A DNA stretch of 64,000 bases from Pegea sp. RAD2-039. Lineage: Eukaryota > Chordata > Thaliacea > Salpida > Salpidae. A model generated the notes under the pieces. It was given only the letters and a program-made list of their open reading frames with translations. It searched no databases and was not told where the DNA came from. The translations under genes and the position numbers were made by a program. Of the stretch, positions 23,927 to 37,900 are shown piece by piece. Every line of letters starts with the position of its first letter. Position 1 is the first letter of the stretch. Location of the stretch: the NCBI GenBank assembly GCA_034620365.1, contig JAQGEQ010000363.1:2046001-2110000 (forward strand), written 5' to 3'.

Positions 23927-26639
23927 CTCTTCTGGACGCTATACATCAACATTTCTTCATGTGTATGCTTGAGATTATTTAATTTTTCATTATTTCATGT
24001 TTTTTATTTTTATTATAAATTGTGTAAATTACCGAACAGTTTTCAAATTTGTTTGCTATAAACAAATATAATTATCAAATCATCATATATGTCTTCGTTT
24101 GTATGAACAATGAGATCAACTAAAGTAAAGATTATCTTATTGAGGGTCTTATGATGCAAATATGACTTTTAATTTGTTGTAGTCTAAATTTGCAGAAGTA
24201 TTTAAAATATCTTTAAAAACTTTAAAACTTTTTTAATGATTTTTTTCTGTTTGTTTTAAAAATGGTAAAATTGAATTCATTATTAATTTTTACTAACAAA
24301 TATAAATTTACTTTTTTTTTAGAATTAGATTTATAGAATAGTTGAAAATATTAAATAAAATCTTAAATTTGTTGTTTAGTTTTGTTTCTATAATATTTTA
24401 TATACTTCTATCGTTTGCTTTAAATGTTTTTAAAGATTTTAAAGTTCTAGGAAATTCCCAAGACATATTCGTTCAAATAATATATTTATAAGAACGTGAC
24501 TGCTCCTTAACTTTATTGTTCTTTTCTCTGGAGCCTAAAATTTTTACTCTGAATGGATTCCAGCATTTATTGCAATTTAATAATATAACCTAATTTTTTC
24601 TCATGCTACCTACCTTACTTAATTTATTGTCACTGTTTGAGTATGATTGAAAGCTCAGAAAGCTGCTTTACATTTCATTGAAGGATCTTTAGACATACTG
24701 ATAGAAAATAACTGACTTGTATGATATCCAACATACCAATTTCATCAAAGCTATAAGCGAACTGATTTGGAATAGCAAAACTGTAATTTAATTGTTTTAT
24801 ATTCCCATGAAAATATGTTTATTGGCAAACTTAGCAGTTAATAATAAGATTTAATAATTAGAATATTTTTTGGATTAGCTTTAACTAAAATTAATGATTA
24901 AATAGAAGTTAAGCCATATATGGTATTGTTTTAAATAAATTATTCATAAAACTTTGAGCTATTATTACCACAACTAATCATCTGGAAAAATCCTTTTTAA
25001 ACTGATCCAAATTCAATTTTGGAAAAGATTTTTGATTAATCATTTCTTTAATCAATTTTTTTGCTCAATCAGTTATCTTAGTTGCAAATCAACTATGTAG
25101 AAAGATATTAAAGTTCTACAAATTATATATTTAGCTTTTAACAATAAAACAAATAAAAATCTGATAATAAAACCTTAATTATTTGAAAGTATGAATGTTT
25201 CTCTTTGTAATTAACATAGTTATACTCAAAAAGGTATTAGATTAATTTTAAAGTACAGATTGCGAAACCATTAAATGATTTGGTGAAAAAAGTCAAAAGT
25301 TATAATATCAACCTTAAAAGATTGTTACTCAACTTTTTGTCATACAACTTAATGTTGAAGATCAGTAAATATGGTTTGAATTTTAGATCTAAGTTTTCAA
25401 ATAAGCTTAACCAAATAGAAAAACAAAATTTATATTCGTCAGTATGTCAACTTCAGTTTGTTGAAAAAACTTTTTAAATTAAACATATACGATGAGAATT
25501 TTATAACCTATATTTAAAATTAAAAGAATACATAAAATATAGAAAACGAAACCGTTAAATTAGAACGACTTTCTTTTCGTTGTGTAACAGACTTTTTAAG
25601 ACTTTTTGGAATTTTAAAGATAATCAGAAAAATTAATTGAACATACCTTAGGTAGATTTTACAATTGAACCTTCAGTACTTTTGATTTACCCTAAAACGA
25701 TTTTGTAAAAACAAATTTAGCTTAATAGTTGTTATTAAGATGCAAACCAATAAGATAAAAACTTCCTATTTTGTAAGTAGAAATTCACTTAAGACTATCA
25801 AGCAAAAAAACCTGTTTAGAAATTTCTAAAAAATTTGAAATTGTTGGTAATTAAAATAAAGATTAACCAAATGTCTTTTGAAAAAATTTGATATAAACAT
25901 CTCCTTAAGACTACAAAATAACTGGAAAACAAATTAGAATTATTGTATAGTTTAACCGAATTTTGTTGTATTAAAGAAATTATTTTTATTTCTCAGCTAT
26001 TTTAGACAACAAAACCCAACATTTTATTTGAAGTTGGTTAAGTCGACAGAAAGATTCAGTTTCGTGTTTATCGGAACGAGTTTACAGATAATTTATTCAA
26101 AAACTTGTTATCTTCTGAGGAATTCAATTATCCGGTAAAAGTCTAATACTTTCACGATCTTGTTTTCTTTTCAACTTTGTATGATTTTAATTACTTACTT
26201 TGATTGTAAAAACTGACATCTGAATTAAAAATCAAATACTTGAGTACTATATTTTAATAAAGTAGAATATGATTATAAAAAATGTAAAATGTTTGATAGC
26301 ATCAACACGATAGTCAATGATTTATCAGTTTCAAAAGCTTTAAAATAAAACTACGCAAAATAAAAAGTACAAAATAAGTTTACTTAACTAATGATTAATC
26401 ATCAAATAAAAAAGTTCAGAATTGATTTCAGGAACTAATCAATCAACTTTAAATTTGATTTAATAAAAAGTAATTCAATAAAACTTATAAGTGAAAGGAA
26501 AACAACTGGATTTGTGAATGACTTTTAAACCCAACAAGTTAGGTGAACAACTTTTTAAACAAGCAAAACATAATTTCCTATTTTACTTTTGGAATTCCCC
26601 ATAAAAACATGCTCCGATGACAAAAATATTCGATTAATT
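23927..26639. other. AT-rich intergenic sequence between convergent genes
   Basis: This lies between the + strand COMM-domain gene and the 3' end of the minus-strand Corin gene. No gene seen. The frame at 25280-25477 has no recognisable motif. Confidence 0.4.
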
Positions 26640-29600
26640 TTATTTTATCTTATTTTGCTGAATTGTTAAATGTGTTTTTATCCAATCAATAAAGTATTTG
26701 ACATCTGTATAAACACCAGGAGAACCGTTAACTCGACAAGTTGAGCCCCAACTTGTAATTCCTGCCAGCTGCCATTTTTGATGATTTGAGTTCCAACACA
26801 TCAAGGGTCCTCCACTATCACCCTGTTCATTAAGATCTTTTTTGTAATTTTATCTCTCACGTGACACAAACTCACGTTGCAAGTGTCCACTAAACCAGCT
26901 CTACCAGCACAGACCATTCTTTCTGTTATTCGATGGTAGGGGTAAAACCGTTGACATCGGACACGGTCAATAATATGGACAGATCCATCTTGCAATTTAT
27001 TAGGGCCTCGTAGCATCCGCCCTGTTAAACCCCATCCTTTAAGAAATGGTTCTATGCTGAAGTTATTGAAAAATCAACTGTGCCATTAGCTAACCTGCGA
27101 TCACACAGAACGATCCACTGTTAAAAGAACTTATCTGTAACTCTGGGAGACATATTGGATGCCCAAAAGTATTTGGAACAACTCGATTAAGTTTGATCAT
27201 CGCTATATCGAAGTCTACTGTCGTCGGTTCAAACCTTGGAGAAGATGAAATGTGAATTTTGAGATCTTGAAATGAGTTTGTACCTTGGATGAATGATGAC
27301 TCGTGAGATGTTGAAACTTCGAGTGTTCATCTTTTCTCCTTGTATCTCTCGGATCACTACATTCCAAACTTCCGGCTGTTCACGTCTATACCAACCACCT
27401 TACAATCAAAGCATTCAAATCATAAAGTTGCTTACTCTTGGAAACAATGGGCCGCCGAAATGAGCCAATCAGCAGTCAGAAGCGATGCCCCGCACACGTG
27501 ACCAACTCCTCTTAAGTGCAGGGAAGCTAGCCATGGCCAGGCCTTGTCACGTGATGTTCTGCCGTTCAGTATTCGTTTTGTGATTCGACGGCGAGGTGTT
27601 TTATCGATGTTGTCATAGAGACGCCTTCCACATTCGAACTGCTTGCATTCGAGTCTTAAGAAGCGATGATTCTCGCAGTTATTTGATCTGGATGAAAATA
27701 ATTATCAGATATTGGGAAGGAAGAGGTTTTATCAGACCTTTGATCAAAGAACAGCTGTAATTTGTCAGTTTTTCGGTAGATGTCGATGTTGATTGGAAGC
27801 CTTGATAACTGAGAATGCTTACTAGGTTGATATGGTAACGTAGAATAGAAAATGGCTTTCCTACAGTTTCAAGGTATTTAGAAAATCTTTCTAATATTAA
27901 TCATCAAACACCAACCCAAATCCCATCTGCTTACAAGACAGGTGGGCAAGTCTTTCGTTCCAAGATGTATGGCAGACTGGGACCCATTTTGATGTCAGGC
28001 CATTATATCCTATCAAGTAACCAGTCCTACTGTTCTGATCTTCAACTGAAGTGATGTTGTTGATGGCGAGAAAAATTGTCGGTTCTTTTGTTAGCTTGAC
28101 TGTAAATAGAAAAGTGAAATTTTGATTAAAATATTTATAAAAAGCGACTAGAAATCAAATGAGATTTGATAGAAATCAAAGATGATGACTTACTACATTG
28201 AGCTTCATCGCTTCCATCCTGGCAATCGATAACACCATCACACCATCTAGTAGCTGGTAAACATTTGAAGTTTTTGCAAAGCTTTTCACCTTCAACACAA
28301 GATTCTATAAAGAAGAAAAATCGAATCTGAGTCATTAAGATTCTGTTGAGAGCTCACCACATCCTAATTCATCTGATCCATCAGAACAATCTTGATGAGA
28401 ATCACAAATCCACTTCTTTGGGACACATTTGCCGTCCAACCTACACTGAACTCTGAGCAGCACAACTATTTAGATGGCATTCAATTTAGTTTCTTTAAAC
28501 CTTCCAAGACTTGTACAGCTACATCCTATTTCATCTATTCCTTGCTCACAATCTTTAAAGCCATCACATCGTGCCCTTTCACCAATACAGCGCGTGCTGT
28601 TGCCGGGGCAACGTAGCTGTGAGATGGGACAGGCTTCTGAATTGAAACGAAAATGTTAGTATCAATATAAGAGGAAAATTTGTTGAGCAGTAAAGAAAAT
28701 GAGTAATTGATCTTTGACGAGCTTGTTGACTCTCAGATAATCTTTTAGCGACATCCTTTGAAATTAGGACATACTTTGACAGTTATGAATAAAAGACACA
28801 AGTAGCTTCAACGCTTTTTGAGCTTCAGAGATGTTCACAATGTTTCTAACCTGCTTTAAACGAGTCTTCATCTAAGCAGTTGTAATCTGGGAAGGTTTCA
28901 CATTGAAGAAACCTGGGCCAAGAGATAGAAGCAACTTGTAAAGAAGGGAGACAGGAAGATCGGACTTTTTCACATAAAGACCGACATGGTAAAGATCTGA
29001 TGATGATATGAATGTGATAACTAAAACTACCTTAAAATTTACTAACTTGGAATATTGATCTCTTCCTGATGACATTCTTGGATGTTTGTTGGATGGTTGA
29101 GGAGCAAAGATAGAGCAACTAAGATGGTTGATAAGCGGATGACATCTGTGAAAGAAGATTAGTGAAAAGTTCAACTATCAATTAATTTATACTTTGTGTG
29201 AGCAATTACAGTGAAAATCGAGTATTCAATACTCAGGATTGTTTCTTCTTGATTTTTATGTCCCAAGAAGTTAGGACCATAAATTTCTCGGAAGCCAGAA
29301 TCGGAGCAAATCTTCATCTTCACTTGTTCAACTCTACCTGTGAAATTGTGTCAGTGGATCTGATTCACAAGGACTCTTTCACCAACCACATTTAACTTCA
29401 TCAGACTTTCCAGGGCAATCAAAGGTCCCATCACATCTATGTGAAACAGAGATACATTTCTTACCACAAGGAATCTCCCAAGATCTACAATCTGTTCAAA
29501 AGATACTCGCAATCAGGGAACTTTTGCTGTTTCTACTTTATCTCATCAACAAATTTCACAAAACTAATTTTTGCCAAATTTTTACCATTTTCAAATTGAT

Positions 29601-32600
29601 TCAAACCACAATCTTCTTCATCAGATTGATCTTCACAATCTAATCTTCCATCACAACGAAGTGAATTCGAAATACATTGCCTTGAATCACATGACCAAAG
29701 ACCAAGCTGCTCACAACCTGATGTCAACAAAACTTGATACATTTAAAGTTCAGCATCACCATCAACTTACTACAATTCTTCTCGTCATGTTCATTCCGAC
29801 AATCAATATCTCCGTCGCACCACCAACTAACCAACACACATTGTCCATTACCACAAGATTGTAAACCTTCTTTACATGAAACTGAAACAAGTAAAGTAGA
29901 ATTTGATCCACTTATACTAAAAACTCATCTTTTAGAGAAAAAAATATTCTAGTTGTTACGTGAAACTACAGTTTCTTAGGACTTTTAGATAGGAGATGGT
30001 TTATTTAATTTGATGCAACCTACAATAGTACACCATACAAAGACCTAATCCTACAAACTTTTTGGAGTTTTAAAACATAACGTATATTTGAATGCATGAA
30101 AGTTGAAAAGTTACCACAGTTTCTTTCATCAGATGAATCAAAGCAGTCTTCAAAACCATCACAAGCTTTTTCGTCACTAATACATTGACCGCTAGCACAT
30201 TGGTACTGATCAAAAGTACACTCTACAAAAGATAAAGTAAGTGAGAAGTAAGATAAGTGAAAAAAGTATCACCGCAGTTCTTTTCATCTTCCCACAAATT
30301 ACAATCTTTATTTCCATCACAGCGCCATCTAGCGTCGATACATCGTTTATCACTGCATTGAAATTCATTGATTTTGCAAAAAGAGTCTTGTGAGAATATT
30401 TGAAGAGTTTTTTCTTCTTCTTCTTCAGCTTCTTTAAGATTTTTAATCAATTTTAGTTGTTGGTTAATTGTTTCATGTAAATAGGAAGATACATGCTGAT
30501 GATAAGATAGCAGTTAGCGCTTCTTCTTCTTCACATGAGTTTAATTTATGATGTTATAGGCCAAAGATTTTATACAAATTAAGCTGCAAAGTTGTCTTGG
30601 ATTGTAGCTAGTAATTTCTAATGCTTTGCTAAACACTATGATGGAATTAATAAATCGTTTTGACTCCCAAATATAATTACGTCATCAAAAATATGCTCAA
30701 CTAGCAAGATTCAAAAAGTTGACGAAGTTGCTTACTTTGAGAAGTGCTGACGTCATCTCCTTCATAACAGTCTTCCGCTGACGTCATCTTTTCGTCCGGG
30801 TTAATAGCGGTGATGAGTTCACAAACAGTAGCAATCAAATTAATGTCGTCTTCAACTCTGCGTGAAGTCCTCGTCTCATCACTTCGTATTCTCTCGAGCT
30901 GATCGAGAAGTCTTGATGACGCACATGATTCCAGAGTACTGATACACCAAGTCTTGCATGGTAACTTCAATGTGACGTAATCTGCAAATGATGACCTCAC
31001 AGTTTGCTCACATGAAACTTGTGACGTCACTAACTACTAAAATTTGATAATTTGCATTGAGGGTGACGTAAGGCGCATACGAAACGCTCTGCTGCTTTCT
31101 TATCACAGTTTAACACTTGCTCTGTTAACTCCCGTGAGATTAGTGACGTCATCGAAGCTGCAAGCGTCCATGACCGCGTAAAACCGGTGGACCGGAATAA
31201 AGGGGTCAGTTGGTAGGGCAGGAGATCTTTGCAAATCATTTCGTTGATCTCGTTACACGCGAGTATGACGTCACTGATATGAGTGATATTTGATGACGTC
31301 ATCTGTTCGTTGACATGTGACGTCATAAGAGGGTGATCAGGACTTTAAAAAATTGATTTATTGATAATTGTTAATTACAAGTAACTATGACTACCTGGTC
31401 GGCTTGGGGCTTCCGTATAGCTTCGAGTTAATTTTCTTCCTTCGCTTCTCTTGGTTACGACCCAATTTTGTCGCTTCTTTGTTCTTCTTTATCGTGATGT
31501 CATTGCATCGTTTCGTGTATTGTTCATCTAAAACGCCTTTCTTCGATCCTTGCAACGAATTTATGGAGGACTTTTTCATGATACATTTCTTCCTTCTTTT
31601 ATTCTTTTTCTTTCTTTTTTGTCTTCCTCTTAGTGACTTCTTACTTGTTGTTATGAAAACAGGTGTGACGTCATCACTCATAGGTGATTTAGTAGTTTCC
31701 GAAAGATGTTTTAAAGTTGATGAAGACTCACTAACTACTGATAGGAACTCATTAGGATTCAAACCTCCGAAATCAATTCTAGAAATGAGTCAGAAATAAA
31801 TTATTCATATTTAACTTATTTAGTTGATTTAAAATCTTTTAAGTTTTTAGAAGAAGAAAAATTGTTGGAAAAGTTTTAAGGAAGTTTTTATGAGCTAATT
31901 AATCAATATTTAATTAAGTTTAACCAACATCTTTTTCAAGATTACTTTTAATCATTTAAATTATTCTTATAGATCAAAGATGATTTTAGTTATGAAATAA
32001 TTGTAATTTCAAATCACAAACCTTGAATTAAAGGATGGTGAAGAAGTCTTTAAGATCTCTGCAGTACTCTTGCTACCTTTATCTGATTCATCCCATAAAT
32101 AGCTTGTTTTGATATAACCTTCAAATAAAAATGTAATTATAATGGCCACGTTTACTTCAAGATTTTCATCTATCCATCTGTTAGATCAACTCTTATTTTC
32201 TTAACTAACGGTTAAGTTTTTGTTGGGTATTTCTTTTGTAGTTTTTTTTTGCCCTGCGACGTTTCGACCTCTCCTTCTATTTTAGTCGAGCGGGATTAGG
32301 CGGAAAAAATGAAAATAGATTCATCACCCTGTCAGCTAATCGATTCGAGCTTGTGAACGTAAATTGTAGACCGAAATTTCAAGTAAACAAAATAAACTGA
32401 GTTAGGTTGGTTGAAAAATGTGTTTTTGGTTACAGTAAATATTGATATTTTCATTGTTAAAGGATTTGGAAATAACTTTTTAATCTTCGAATATTTTTAC
32501 ATTTTTCTAGAATTAAATCAAAAACTTTTTGAAGTCGAACAGATTTTAAACTCACAAGAGTTGACTTTACAGTGAATTCAACTTTTTTTTTGTATGGCTT

Positions 32601-34910
32601 ATGAGTCTGAAATTATAAACTAATTCCTCTTTGAGAAAGATGAATTTTCACGAAAGTCTATAAAGGCTTATTTACCTCCAGTAAGCTTAAATTTTTTCTC
32701 AAGTCAAATTGTTATTTAATATTTATTTATTTTCTACAAACTATCTGAAATAAAAACTGTAAAACAATTCTGCTCTTTGCTTTACAGAGTAATTAGATTC
32801 TTTTTAAGTAGTTTTCAGTGAGTACATCTTAAAGATTATAAAACTCTGATTGCTTCATCTTCTGTAAGTTAAAATCAACAGAAACCTTGGAGCATTTTAA
32901 AGGAGATAGAAAAGAGTAAGTAGTTACAAAAGTAAGTTCTTTTGTTAACTAAACTACAGACATGGTTATTAAGTTTAGTTATTATTTTTTAACAAATCAT
33001 ATTTAAAACAAGAATAATTGATCTCTTGTTTTGTCTATCATAACTTCGGTTCAGTATTTTTTGATAACTTAAATACTGAAGTATATTGTTCACATCTGAA
33101 TGTGTGGGCTTCATTTTAATCAAATCTTAATTGATTTTATACGGTGAATAAAAGCTTATAGTTACTTTTATTTAGAATTATACGAGGTATAAATTGAGGT
33201 AGATATAGAAGAAAAAAATTGAACTATCAGCTCAGTAATAAAATGTTAATTAAATTAAGCTTGAAAGTTATATTTGAGTAAAGACAAAGACCTTGGTTAG
33301 GTAAAACGTCTACTATTTATTTTTATTCTTATATTATTTCTGTTTTTGGCATAACAGAACCTGACGGGTTTGTTTAGTGATAAATTATAAGTGTTTTATC
33401 AATTATTTAAATGTTAGCTACAAGTATGAGATAGTGCATTCAATTTAAAAGCACTTTTTGTAAACTTATTTAGTAAAGCAATTAGGTTGATTTGGTTTAA
33501 ATATTTAAAGAAACATTTTTCTCATTTTTGAAAAAGACTTTTTAAGCTTGTGATTTGTTCAAGCGTTTAACAAGAAGCTATTTAAAACGGTTTTAAATAG
33601 TCTTTGAAGCAATTATATATTGAAACAATTTAAGAAATATTTTTCAATTTAATGAATAGTTAGAAAAAGTTACAAAAAACTTGGTTATAAAATTATAATT
33701 TGCCAAACAAACTGAGCAATTTGTTCGAAGTCCTCGAACTGTAGCAAAGTAAGTTCAAATAAGTTTGACATTTATCGAAAAAGTTTGACCAATACAATAA
33801 TAGAAGTCAATAATCTTCTTAACAGTTTTTTTCATCTCGTAAATCTATTAAATTTTTGCATTAACAATTCAATTCTTATTTTATTTTTTCAGTTAATTGT
33901 TTTATTTAAATCAACTTAAATTGAAATCAAATATTCTTGACAAATAAATTGTTCAAAATATCTTAAAAATATTTTTTCTAAGAAACAGATTGTGTTTGTC
34001 GAATAAACCAAATTTATTTTCAATCTATAAAATATTTTCTACTTAAATTCATAATTTGATAAAATAATCAAATTATTCAGATAATTTAATTAGTTAATTG
34101 ATTAATACAAGCTTTCTGACTTAAAATCAAATCATGATCGATTACAATAAAATTCGATTTGTTCAAATTATTTACTTATTTCTGTTGAAGATCTTCATAC
34201 AATGTGTCAGTTGACGAATCTCTAAACTTTGATTCTTAATTTCAACCAGTCAATCAATATGATAATTAAAGTTGACGGATGGTGTTTGCACAGATGTTAC
34301 GCCTTACTTACTAACTTAATTTTTATAAAAGAACTTGAACTTTTTCTTATATAACCATACGTTTATACTAAAGATGTAAATCTGTCAGTTTTCTGGATTA
34401 GTTTGATCTTTAAAACTATTTTGATGCTTTTTTGGAACTGATTTTCAAAGTAAACGGAATTATAACTTTTCAGTAACAACTCTTGAAAATTTAAAACATA
34501 AAATTTAGAAGAATTTGTTTTCTATAAAATAAACAATTACATTTCCCACCCTCGACTGACTCTAAGTACTCACATAGTTTTCACAGACCAGTTACAATCG
34601 CTTATCAATTGCAAATATCATCAACAACACAGTTACTCATGCATAAATTCAGTTGTCATGGAAACTCACCGAGTAAAGCGAGAATAAAGAGTAAAGTCGT
34701 AGTCAGAGCAATTGCAGTCGGCATGACAACAAGGAAGATCCGGCTCTTCCATCCAAGACCTTTTTTGTGCTTCATCATCGTGTTTACTCCTGAGAGATCT
34801 AAAAAATGATAGATTTTATTGATTCACTAACTCTCTAACATCGCAACTATTTGAAACTTACCCTTTTTTGTGATATCATTTTGAATCCGATCTACTAATC
34901 CCGGATTCAT
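26640..34910 (-). CDS. Corin: Corin-type type II transmembrane serine protease
   Basis: Twenty-four exons give 1211 residues: 34862-34910, 34670-34798, 32022-32118, 31395-31778, 31038-31342, 30736-30981, 30273-30386, 30115-30222, 29771-29881, 29607-29717, 29387-29491, 29193-29337, 29047-29145, 28851-28996, 28501-28636, 28358-28452, 28194-28304, 27916-28099, 27738-27860, 27436-27687, 27284-27385, 27095-27234, 26876-27036, 26640-26822. Order: short cytoplasmic tail, membrane helix (about 37-59, basic on the N-side), stem, Frizzled domain 1, five LDLa repeats, Frizzled 2 (about 587-716), three LDLa, SRCR, trypsin domain. This is exactly vertebrate corin's order; human corin (1042 residues) activates natriuretic peptides. 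Activation site T-K-R|I-L-N-G at 971/972; triad His1013, Asp1060, Ser1154 (G-D-S-G-G); Asp1148 in the S1 pocket predicts Arg/Lys cleavage. Exon 10 could end at either of two phase-1 donors (29607 or 29586). The substrate here is unknown. Confidence 0.93.
32119..34669. other. 2.55-kb second intron of the Corin gene
   Basis: AT-rich; no exon found that fits the phase of the flanking exons. The neighbouring 97-nt exon at 32022-32118 was placed because it is the only piece that joins the membrane-helix exon (phase 1) to the stem exon (phase 2) without a stop. Confidence 0.6.
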
Positions 34911-37900
34911 CTTGCTGAATGTTTTTCTTCAAGATCAACAGATTTAAATTGACGCACAGCTTAAATCATTTAGATAAACTTTTCATTTAATCTGTTTACA
35001 AATTATTTGTGTCAACAAGTTAGAAATATTTCAACAATTCTTTTTGTCTCAAATTCTTCATTAGAAGCTGACTTGACAGAAGGTCACTGAGTCATCGTGA
35101 TGCATGACGTAGCTATTCCTGAGCCTGGCCAAGATTAAAACTTAACTGACTTCATTAAACTTGTATTGATTTAGTGACTAGCAACAGATTTTAGATCGAA
35201 AAATCTTTGTGTTTAGTGCATAAGTAGGTTAAAGTATCCAAGATTTGATTAAGAAGTTTACAGATCAGCATCTAGAGCTGTTTACAGAAATATTTTTCTA
35301 ATTTAAGTTGAACCTCACAAACTTCGCTTTCTAACACACTAAAGTCGATCGAGTCTAAGGTCGGATAAGTTAGCTTCTTTCATCTTTACATACAAAGTCT
35401 CTTAATTGAATGAAAACAACGATCCCATCATAATGGAGCTCTCTGCCGATGCTGGCAATAATGACATATGACGTCATAAGGACACACAGCTCGATGCAAG
35501 ACTTTTTCAGATTCGTCATCTCTTTTTCACCTCTTCATTTTTTGGGAAGTCGGTAGAGATGTCGTTAGGTGATAAACATGAAGTAAGAATGAGTTTAGAA
35601 AATATCAAGAAGATCGCTACGCGTAAATGACGTCATCATTTCACTTATCTCCGAAAAGTTTATTTGAATTTTGAGTTCAATTTAAACATTCCTGATGAAT
35701 AAACGTTTCAAAGTAATTTTTGTCAACATTTTTTTAAGGTGCAATCTTTTGGAACTAATAATAAGTTTAAAAGTTACTAACTGACTTTTAGAACCGATTA
35801 CACTTTTTAGAAATTTGTTAGCAAGCTTCACTTTCGTTTTTCATAAATCTTGTGATTATTCAAGATCTGCAGTACGATAATTGAATCTCATCAATATTTA
35901 AGCTTTCAATTTTGCTAGAAGCAAGTATAATGTTCAATTATTTTCATATACGTCAACCAACTTTTGACATATGCACAATATTTACTTCAATTTCAAGGCC
36001 AGTCGTTTGCGATCAATTTAAAGCTGAAAATGAATTTTTTTTTGATAACTAAATTAAAACTGACTCTAAAGCATATAATTTCAACATTCAAAAATTCTCA
36101 CAACTAAACCTTTTGTAACTCCCATAACTCCGATTTGATGAATAATCATTTTTAATATTTATCATCAAAGTTGTGTTGAGATTTTGATTCCACTGATTAG
36201 CTCTCTCAAAAATTGTTTCAATCATCAATCTTTTTGAATGATTCAGGTTACATTGTGAGTGTTGGATCATATCCAGATGGATCCACTCCGTGGTTCTTCC
36301 TAATAATAAAGTTTGAAAGATTTTTGAAACTAATGAAAGACTCTTCATAAGCAAAATATATTTCTGATTTTTTTAATTAAACGATGATTTAGCAAAAAGT
36401 GATTTGATAGAACATCAGTAGATGACAAGTCGCTGAAAATACGCTCTTCAACAAGATGATTCATCAATTTTTAGTGATTTTATGTAGTGGCTGCTACCTA
36501 TTGATAAGGAAGTTTATAAAATCGTTTCGGAGTCATTGGAATCGTAATTAGAAGTCATTTACTAGTACAACGGAAGCTGGAGGAAAGGAATAAAAAGGTT
36601 ATTATATCGCTAAGCTTTAAATTCAACTACAACAAAAATTTCGTCTTTAATTGGAACAATTTTTTTGTTCACTTGGATGTATATGGACAATGTGAAATTT
36701 TGAGAAAGAAAAATGACAAAGAAAGAGGCTGAAAATTGAATCATTTGATTAATCGAGTTGTTATAAGTCTCGTAACGGCAGAATCTTTTTGTGACAGATG
36801 TTATTGAAGATAGCTTTTTTGCTCAGTACTCAAATTTCATAGAACTTCAAAATAAAAAAATAAAACCCAAAATACGAAAGTATGTTTCTATTTACGCAAA
36901 AATATCCAGAAAATAAATTAAAAATTACGATTAATCTAATCATTTATTAAAAAACTTTCGTTTAATTTCTACAAGATCTTAAGCTTAGTATCTTTTTGAC
37001 TCTATCTTCTGTTTACTTTCACATTAGACTAATATTTCAACTTTACTCTCATCTAATAGATCTTCCAAAAGTCTTTTACTTTAACAACTTCTGTCAACAA
37101 ATTCTTTTAAAAGAAACACTAAAAATAAAATCCTTTTTAAGTTTGAGATTAACTTTTTAAAGAAACCAATTATTTCTCTACCCAGCCACTAGCACCTTAT
37201 TAGCCGTTTTTCTTCAAATCTTTGCTGATCAGACTGCAGCTGGACTTTCATTCATTTCGAGTTCTACCGAAGAAATAGTAGAAAAAAGAGAATCATCTCA
37301 AGTTAGATGCATCAATCATTCTAGAAAAAAAGAAAGTAAAAATAGGAAAAGGGGAAATAAAAATCGATAGAAATTCTACAAATGCAAAAGAGTGGAGTTA
37401 ATTAAGTTTTGTAAAAATTGTTTGTCTGACAAAGACAAATTTCTACCATCAAATTTTCCTCGTTGGCAAACTTCCTGAGTTTTCACGCATCAATGAATAT
37501 GTCACTAGGCAACAGAACATTTATTGAAATCATAATTGTAACCTTTGCTAAGATCCTTATGAAGAGAAACAATCTGTTTGATTTTCAAATTCATGATGGA
37601 AATCTTCAAGATTTTCTTATCAAAATCTTATTTATTATTCTTAAATTTGTTTTTAAATAAAAAAAACTAAAAGAAACAAAAATTACAAAGTTTTTGAAAT
37701 TTTAGCAAAATATGATGGATTTTAAACTACTGAGCCAATTGTTGATTTAAATTAATTATATAAATATAAAATCCAAAAATCATTTTCAGTAAAGTTTTGA
37801 TAAAAAAAATGTTACATAACTGACTTTATAAAAAAAATGTTACATAACTGACTTTATCTGGTTTTTTTTGTTTTACTAAAAGTTAGATTATCTAGAAGTT

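Noticed and set aside
27386..27402. Earlier acceptor (TTGTAAG) for the protease exon at 27284
   Set aside because: It produces an in-frame TAG. The TATAG acceptor next to 27385 keeps the His-to-Asp segment open.
27738..27808. Shorter SRCR exon using the acceptor after 27808
   Set aside because: It gives a reading phase that hits a stop in the next exon. The acceptor after 27860 keeps the frame and yields the SRCR C-terminal pattern.
31368..31799. 143-codon + strand frame, hydrophobic
   Set aside because: It is the antisense shadow of Corin stem exon 31395-31778, whose splice phases fit the gene on the minus strand.
36088..36354. 88-codon minus frame upstream of Corin
   Set aside because: No homology pattern, no conserved motif and AT-rich surroundings.
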